Assembly: GCA_045587285.1 (NCBI GenBank)
Contig: JAZNBZ010000048.1
Span: forward strand, 1 to 9,969
Direction of reading: 5' to 3'
DNA length: 9,969 nucleotides
From: Flemingiibacterium sp045587285
GTDB taxonomy: Bacteria > Bacillota > Clostridia > Oscillospirales > CAG-272
The notes under the pieces were generated by a model. That model was not told where the DNA came from and searched no databases. It saw only the letters and a program-made list of their open reading frames with translations. Within the stretch, counting starts at the first letter, position 1. Each line of letters starts with the position of its first letter. Made by a program: the position numbers and the translations under genes. Of the stretch, positions 4,277-9,969 are shown piece by piece.

Positions 4277-7200
4277 CCCCACGTTGCTTGGCAAGACCGA
4301 ACGAATGAGTTTCGCAAAGATCGGCGATACTCTCGAGATGCCCAATCTTATCGAGGTCCAGAAGAAGTCGTATAAGTGGTTCCTCGAGGAGGGACTTCGC
4401 GAGGTGCTCCACGATGTGTCGCCTATCACCGACTATTCGGGTAATCTCGTGATTGAGTTTATCGACTATACTATCGATCCTACTCCCAAATACCCCGAGG
4501 AGGAGTGTAAGGAGCGCGACACTAACTTCGCAGCCCCCCTTCGCGTTACCGTAAGACTTACGAATAAGGCTACGGGCGAGGTTAAGGAGTCCGCTGTATT
4601 TATGGGCGATTTCCCGCTTATGACCGACAACGGAACCTTCATTATTAACGGTGCGGAGAGAGTTATCGTTTCCCAGATCGTAAGATCCCCCGGTATGTAC
4701 TACGATACCACTATCGACAAGACCGGTAAGGTGATCTACACGGCTACCGTTATACCTTATCGCGGCGCGTGGCTCGAGTATGAAACCGATGCCAACGACG
4801 TTTTCTACGTACGCATAGATAAGAACAGAAAGATACCGATAACCGTGCTTATCCGCGCGCTCGGTATTGAGTCCGATGAGGAGATAATCAAGTACTTCGG
4901 CGAGGATCCCAGACTTATCGCTACTATGGAAAAGGATATGATGCAGGCTGAGGCCGATAAGAATCATACCTCTCTTGGCGATGAGGCTCTCAAGGAGATC
5001 TACAAGAAGCTCCGTCCCGGCGAGCCTCCGCTCGTTGAGAGTGCACAGCTTCTCATTAACAATCTCTTCTTCGATCCCAAGCGCTACGACCTCTATCCGG
5101 TTGGACGTTATAAATATGATAAGAAGCTCGCGCTCGGCAAGCGTATCGTCGGACGCATTCTTGCTGCGCCCGTAGTATCTCCCGTAACCGGCGAGCTGCT
5201 TTTCGAGGCTGACGTTCTTCTCGACGACGAGAAGGCTATGGCTATCGAGCACGCAGGCGTAAACGAGGTATACGTATATCTCGAGGACGGCGAAACCGTC
5301 GTTAAGGTGTTTGGCAACGGTACCGTTGATCCCAAATACGTTATCGGCTGCAGCCTTGAGGATATCGGCATTACCGAGAAGGTCAAGCTCTCTGCTATGA
5401 TCGAAATGCTCGAGGAGGCAGGCGGCGATATTGATGAGTTCAAGAAACTTGCAAAGGCTCGCATCGCAGACCTCGTCCCTAAGCATATCACCAAGGACGA
5501 TATTTTTGCGTCCATTAACTACCTTACCTGCCTTGCTCACGACATCGGTGTCAAGGACGACATCGACCATCTCGGTAACCGTCGCCTGCGCTCGGTAGGT
5601 GAGCTCCTGCAGAATCAGCTTCGCATCGGCTTCTCACGTATGGACAAGACTGTTAAGGAACGTATGACCACGCAGGATGCAGAAACACTCACTCCGAATA
5701 CTCTCATTAATATAAGACCTGTAGTTACCGCGATCCGCGAGTTCTTCGGCTCCTCGCCTCTCTCGCAGTTTATGGATCAGAATAATCCTCTCGCGGAGCT
5801 TACTCACAAGCGCCGTCTGTCGGCACTCGGTCCTGGCGGTCTGTCGCGCGACAGAGCTTCCTTCGAGGTTCGTGACGTACACTATACTCACTACGGTCGT
5901 ATGTGTCCTATCGAAACCCCTGAAGGACCGAACATCGGTCTTATCTCCTATCTTTCCACTTACGCGAAGATAAACGCTTACGGCTTTATCGAGGCGCCCT
6001 ATAGAAAGATAGACAAGGCGACGGGTGTTGTTACCGACGAGGTCGTTTATATGACCGCTGACGTCGAGGACAACTACACCATCGCGCAGGCGAACGAGCC
6101 TCTTGACGAAAACAACCGTTTCGTTAATGCGCGTATCTCCGGTCGCCGCAGAAATGAAATTATCGAATTTAACGCCGAAGAAGCGGACTATATGGACGTT
6201 TCGCCGAAGATGGTCGTTTCCGTTGCAACCGCGTGCATCCCGTTCCTTGAGAACGACGATAACTCGCGTGCACTTATGGGATCGAACATGCAGAAGCAGG
6301 CTGTTCCGCTGCTCGTACCCGATGCACCTATCGTTGCTACCGGTATGGAGTACAAGGCGGCTGTTGACTCGGGTGTTGTCGTTTGTGCACGCAACGCAGG
6401 TCATGTTGAAAAAGTATCCGCAGAGGAGATCGTTATCCGCACCGATGCAGGTACAAAGGACGTATATCACCTCATCAAGTTCAAGCGCTCCAATCAGGGT
6501 ACTTGCGTAAACCAGAAGCCTATCGTCGATGTCGGCGAGAGAGTTGTTGAGAAGCAGGTAATCGCAGACGGTCCCGCGACCGACAACGGTGAAATATCTC
6601 TCGGTAGAAATGCACTCATCGGTTTTATGACTTGGGAGGGCTATAACTACGAGGACGCGGTACTTCTTAACGAACGCCTTGTACGCGATGATATTTACAC
6701 ATCCATTCATATAGAAGAATACTCTCACGAAGCGCGTGACACCAAGCTTGGTCCGGAGGAGATCACAAGAGAGATCCCCAACGTCGGCGAGGACGCGCTC
6801 AAAGACCTCACTCCCGACGGTATTATCCGCAAGGGTACCGAGGTTCGTGCAGGCGATATTCTTGTAGGTAAGGTTACTCCCAAGGGTGAAACCGAGCTTA
6901 CTGCAGAAGAAAGACTTCTCCGTGCTATTTTCGGTGAAAAGGCACGCGAGGTACGTGATACCTCTTTAAGACTTCCTCACGGCGAGTCCGGCGTCGTTAT
7001 CGACGTTAAGGTCTTCTCACGTGACAATTCCGACGAACTTCCGCCCGGAGTAAACAAGGTTGTCCGCGTTTACATCGCACAGAAGCGTAAGATCTCGGTC
7101 GGTGACAAGATGGCGGGCCGCCACGGTAACAAGGGTGTCGTTTCCCGTATTCTTCCCCCCGAGGATATGCCGTTCCTTCCCGACGGTACTCCGCTTGATA

Positions 7201-7982
7201 TCGTTCTTAACCCGATGGGCGTTCCTTCCCGAATGAATATCGGTCAGGTGCTTGAGGTACACCTCGGCATCGCGGCTAAGAAGCTCGGCTGGAAGATTAT
7301 GACTCCCGTATTCGACGGCGCGAACGAGAAGGACATAGCAGAGTGCCTCAAGATGGCAGGTATGAGCGAGACCGGTAAGTCCACGCTTTACGACGGACGT
7401 ACGGGTGAGCCCTTCGACAACCCCGTAACCGTTGGTATAATGTACTACCTCAAGCTCCACCACCTCGTTGACGATAAGATTCATGCCCGTTCCACCGGTC
7501 CTTACGGACTTGTAACGCAGCAGCCTCTCGGCGGTAAGGCGCAGTTCGGCGGCCAGCGTTTCGGTGAGATGGAGGTTTGGGCACTCGAGGCATACGGCGC
7601 GGCTTACACGCTCCAGGAGATACTCACCGTTAAGTCGGACGACGTAACAGGACGTGTCAAGACCTACGAGGCTATTGTTAAGGGCCAGAATATCCCGACT
7701 CCGGGTGTTCCCGAGGCGTTTAAGGTGCTCGTCAAGGAGCTCCAGTCGCTCGCACTTGACGTTAAGGTTCTCGACCGCGAGGGCAACGTTATCGAGCTTT
7801 CCACTCTCGGCGAGGACGAGGAGGAGTTCGTTCCGAACTACGTTTCCGACGCAGAGCTTGGCGACACCGTCGCAGAGGGCGATATTCTCGCTGACGGCTT
7901 TACCGAGGAAGAGTTTGAAGAGGACGACGACTTCGCTTTTGACGGCGAGTATGAAGACGACGCTTACGGCGACGAAGAATAA
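4266..7982 (+). CDS. rpoB: DNA-directed RNA polymerase subunit beta
   Basis: Complete beta subunit of 1238 residues, a normal length for Clostridia. It forms one side of the core RNA polymerase cleft and part of the catalytic centre. Conserved blocks seen are the N-terminal MSFAKIGDTLEMPNLIEVQ region and the fork/rifampicin region SSPLSQFMDQNNPLAELTH (496-514) continuing through KRRLSALGPGG. CPIETPEGPNIGLI follows. The catalytic GDKMAGRHGNKG has lysines 948 and 956 (K1065 and K1073 in E. coli). The usual rifampicin contacts are intact (Q501, D504, H514, R517, S519), so the enzyme should be sensitive. P498 replaces the glutamine found there in E. coli and B. subtilis. The protein ends in a very acidic tail (about 1211-1238). 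It is followed 18 bases later by rpoC. The usual upstream rplL is absent; the gene has its own promoter and an unusual leader. Confidence 0.98.
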   Translation: MVVNPTLLGKTERMSFAKIGDTLEMPNLIEVQKKSYKWFLEEGLREVLHDVSPITDYSGNLVIEFIDYTIDPTPKYPEEECKERDTNFAAPLRVTVRLTNKATGEVKESAVFMGDFPLMTDNGTFIINGAERVIVSQIVRSPGMYYDTTIDKTGKVIYTATVIPYRGAWLEYETDANDVFYVRIDKNRKIPITVLIRALGIESDEEIIKYFGEDPRLIATMEKDMMQAEADKNHTSLGDEALKEIYKKLRPGEPPLVESAQLLINNLFFDPKRYDLYPVGRYKYDKKLALGKRIVGRILAAPVVSPVTGELLFEADVLLDDEKAMAIEHAGVNEVYVYLEDGETVVKVFGNGTVDPKYVIGCSLEDIGITEKVKLSAMIEMLEEAGGDIDEFKKLAKARIADLVPKHITKDDIFASINYLTCLAHDIGVKDDIDHLGNRRLRSVGELLQNQLRIGFSRMDKTVKERMTTQDAETLTPNTLINIRPVVTAIREFFGSSPLSQFMDQNNPLAELTHKRRLSALGPGGLSRDRASFEVRDVHYTHYGRMCPIETPEGPNIGLISYLSTYAKINAYGFIEAPYRKIDKATGVVTDEVVYMTADVEDNYTIAQANEPLDENNRFVNARISGRRRNEIIEFNAEEADYMDVSPKMVVSVATACIPFLENDDNSRALMGSNMQKQAVPLLVPDAPIVATGMEYKAAVDSGVVVCARNAGHVEKVSAEEIVIRTDAGTKDVYHLIKFKRSNQGTCVNQKPIVDVGERVVEKQVIADGPATDNGEISLGRNALIGFMTWEGYNYEDAVLLNERLVRDDIYTSIHIEEYSHEARDTKLGPEEITREIPNVGEDALKDLTPDGIIRKGTEVRAGDILVGKVTPKGETELTAEERLLRAIFGEKAREVRDTSLRLPHGESGVVIDVKVFSRDNSDELPPGVNKVVRVYIAQKRKISVGDKMAGRHGNKGVVSRILPPEDMPFLPDGTPLDIVLNPMGVPSRMNIGQVLEVHLGIAAKKLGWKIMTPVFDGANEKDIAECLKMAGMSETGKSTLYDGRTGEPFDNPVTVGIMYYLKLHHLVDDKIHARSTGPYGLVTQQPLGGKAQFGGQRFGEMEVWALEAYGAAYTLQEILTVKSDDVTGRVKTYEAIVKGQNIPTPGVPEAFKVLVKELQSLALDVKVLDREGNVIELSTLGEDEEEFVPNYVSDAELGDTVAEGDILADGFTEEEFEEDDDFAFDGEYEDDAYGDEE

Positions 7983-7985
7983 GAT

Positions 7986-7990
7986 AGGAG
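7986..7990 (+). promoter_or_regulatory. Ribosome binding site of rpoC
   Basis: AGGAG starts three bases after the rpoB stop codon and lies 10 bases before the rpoC ATG at 8001. The 18-base gap between the genes has no promoter or terminator, so they form one transcript. Confidence 0.8.
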
Positions 7991-8000
7991 AAGATAGTTA

Positions 8001-9969
8001 ATGGAACGAAACGTATTTGATTCAATCAAAATCGGTCTTGCTTCTCCCGAAATGATAAGAAGCTGGTCTTACGGCGAGGTTAAGAAGCCGGAGACTATCA
8101 ACTACAGAACCCTTAAAGCAGAGCGCGACGGTCTTTTCTGTGAGCGCATCTTTGGTCCGACCAAGGACTGGGAGTGCCTTTGCGGTAAGTACAAGCGTGT
8201 AAGACATAAGGGTAAGATATGCGAAAAGTGCGGCGTTGAGGTAACCACCAAGAAGGTTCGCCGCGAGAGAATGGGCCATATCGAGCTTGCAGCTCCCGTG
8301 TCGCATATCTGGTATTTCCGCGCTATCCCCTCGAGAATGGGACTTCTTCTTGACATCACTCCCAGACTTCTCGAGAAGGTGCTCTATTTTGCAAGCTACA
8401 TCGTAATCGATCCCGGTGCAACCGAGCTCGTAAAGATGCAGCTTCTCAACGAGCGCGAGTATCAGGAAAATATCGAAAAGTACGGACGCGACGCGTTCAG
8501 AGTCGGAATGGGTGCAGAGGCTATCAAGGAGCTGCTTGCAGAGCTTGATATTCCCGCACTTTCCGAGAGCCTCCACGCAGAGCTTGAGGGCGCTACCGGT
8601 CAGAAGAAGATCCGCGTTATCAAGCGTCTTGAGGTCGTTGAGGCGTTTAAAAAGTCCGGCAACAAGCCCGAGTGGATGATACTCGACGTAGTGCCGGTAA
8701 TTCCTCCGGATATCCGTGCGATGGTACAGCTCGACGGCGGACGCTTTGCTTCCTCCGACCTTAACGATCTCTACCGCCGCGTTATCAACAGAAATAACCG
8801 TCTCAAGAGACTCATTGAGCTTTCCGCTCCCGAAATCATCATCCGCAACGAGAAGCGTATGCTTCAGGAAGCGGTTGACGCACTTATCGACAACGGCCGC
8901 CGCGGCAAGCCCGTAACGGGCCCGAGCAACCGTCCGCTTAAGTCGCTGTCCGAGATGCTCCGCGGTAAGCAGGGACGCTTCCGTCAGAACCTTCTCGGTA
9001 AGCGTGTTGACTACTCCGGACGTTCGGTTATCGTCGTAGGTCCTGACCTGAAGATCTATCAGTGCGGTCTTCCCAAGGAAATGGCACTCGAGCTCTTCAA
9101 GCCCTTCGTTATGAAGCGCCTTGTTGAAACTCAGAAGGCTACCAACATCAAGGACGCAAAGAAGAAGGTCGAGAAGGTTGACGTTTGTGTTTGGGACGCT
9201 CTTGAAAACGTTATCAAGGAGCACCCCGTGCTTCTCAACCGTGCACCTACGCTTCACAGACTGTCCATTCAGGCGTTTGAGCCTATCCTCGTCGAGGGAC
9301 GTGCGATAAAGCTCCATCCGCTGGTTTGTACCGCATTCAACGCCGACTTCGACGGCGACCAGATGCCTGTACACGTTCCGCTTTCCGCGGAGGCGCAGGC
9401 AGAGGCTCGCTTCCTTATGCTCTCGGCAAACAACCTATTGAAGCCTGCTGACGGACGTTCCGTAACCGTTCCTTCGCAGGACATGATCCTCGGCTCCTAC
9501 TACCTCACGATCGACCGTGCGGGCGAGCCGGGTGAGGGACGCGTATTCCGCGACTTCGACGAGGCTGTAATGGCTTACGAGAACCATCAGCTCGGCATAC
9601 ACGCGGCTATCAAGGTTCGTGTATCGCGCGAGATCGACGGTGTCGTTCATACCGGTATTATCGACGCAACTCTCGGCCGCCTTATCTTCAACCGCGAGAT
9701 CCCTCAGGACCTCGGATTCGTTGACAGAAGCGATCCCGCAAAGCTCCTGGATCTCGAAATCGCATTCCCCACCAAGAAAAAGGACCTCGGTAAGATCATC
9801 GACCGCTGCATAAAGAAGCACGGTCCTGCAACTACCGCACAGGTGCTTGACTCTATCAAGGCTATGGGCTTCAAATACTCCACCAGATCCTCTCTCTCTA
9901 TTTCCGTTGCGGATATGACCATTCCGGAGCAGAAATACACTCTCGTTGCAGATGCAGAGAAGCAGGTTC
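8001..9969 (+). CDS. rpoC: DNA-directed RNA polymerase subunit beta' (3' end beyond the window)
   Basis: The first 656 residues of beta' are present; the frame is open to the last base of the window. It begins MERNVFDSIKIGLASPEMIRSWSYGEVKKPETINYR, the typical N-terminus. The first zinc-binding site is complete: C59-x-C61 and C74-x2-C77. GRFRQNLLGKRVDYSGRSVI and HPVLLNRAPTLHRLSIQAFEP are the clamp/switch and active-site neighbours. NADFDGDQM (447-455) carries the three aspartates (449, 451, 453) that hold the catalytic magnesium. The part seen has no frameshift or lost key residue. It is co-transcribed with rpoB. Confidence 0.98.
   Translation, partial: MERNVFDSIKIGLASPEMIRSWSYGEVKKPETINYRTLKAERDGLFCERIFGPTKDWECLCGKYKRVRHKGKICEKCGVEVTTKKVRRERMGHIELAAPVSHIWYFRAIPSRMGLLLDITPRLLEKVLYFASYIVIDPGATELVKMQLLNEREYQENIEKYGRDAFRVGMGAEAIKELLAELDIPALSESLHAELEGATGQKKIRVIKRLEVVEAFKKSGNKPEWMILDVVPVIPPDIRAMVQLDGGRFASSDLNDLYRRVINRNNRLKRLIELSAPEIIIRNEKRMLQEAVDALIDNGRRGKPVTGPSNRPLKSLSEMLRGKQGRFRQNLLGKRVDYSGRSVIVVGPDLKIYQCGLPKEMALELFKPFVMKRLVETQKATNIKDAKKKVEKVDVCVWDALENVIKEHPVLLNRAPTLHRLSIQAFEPILVEGRAIKLHPLVCTAFNADFDGDQMPVHVPLSAEAQAEARFLMLSANNLLKPADGRSVTVPSQDMILGSYYLTIDRAGEPGEGRVFRDFDEAVMAYENHQLGIHAAIKVRVSREIDGVVHTGIIDATLGRLIFNREIPQDLGFVDRSDPAKLLDLEIAFPTKKKDLGKIIDRCIKKHGPATTAQVLDSIKAMGFKYSTRSSLSISVADMTIPEQKYTLVADAEKQV

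Noticed and set aside
4236..5570. Long open frame (444 codons) on the minus strand opposite rpoB
   Set aside because: It is a shadow of rpoB caused by its biased codon use. The product has no recognisable domain and no ribosome binding site fits. The same holds for the antisense frames at 5634-6728 and 7017-7484.
8022..9374. Long open frame (450 codons) on the minus strand opposite rpoC
   Set aside because: Antisense shadow of a highly conserved coding region. There is no family signature and no start signal.

Overview
This window reads as chromosomal DNA of a Bacillota bacterium, most likely class Clostridia and possibly a gut Oscillospirales or Christensenellales relative. The basis is the Firmicutes-type RpoB and RpoC sequences, strong AGGAGG-type ribosome binding sites, near-consensus sigma-A promoters, and a secreted BspA-like repeat protein. 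The order and species cannot be fixed from sequence alone.

Left part (1-1960), housekeeping genes of moderate GC. The last 39 codons of a membrane protein (+) converge with trmL (-, tRNA wobble-base 2'-O-methyltransferase) on a bidirectional hairpin terminator. trmL is divergent from a membrane-anchored protein (+, 740-1639) with weak YpeB/PepSY resemblance. That gene converges with rpsT (-, ribosomal protein bS20), whose terminator is built partly from the last codons of the convergent gene. rpsT appears to start at TTG and has its own promoter and a leader of about 95 nt.

Middle part (2100-3875), visibly more AT-rich. It holds a two-gene minus-strand operon with its own TTGACA/extended TATAAT promoter and its own terminator. 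It encodes a secreted C39-like cysteine peptidase followed 14 bases later by a membrane-anchored, BspA-like leucine-rich-repeat protein. This looks like an accessory surface or secretion unit sitting between core genes.

Right part (4000-9969). rpoB (complete) and rpoC (5' 656 codons, cut by the window edge) are transcribed from a near-perfect sigma-A promoter with an AT-rich upstream region. The usual rplJ-rplL genes are not directly upstream. Between promoter and rpoB is a leader of about 180 nt. It carries a long hairpin that can pair with a strong Shine-Dalgarno, and directly behind it a 23-codon open reading frame that overlaps the rpoB start codon out of frame. This is the most interesting signal in the window: a possible leader-peptide or translational-coupling control of RNA polymerase synthesis.
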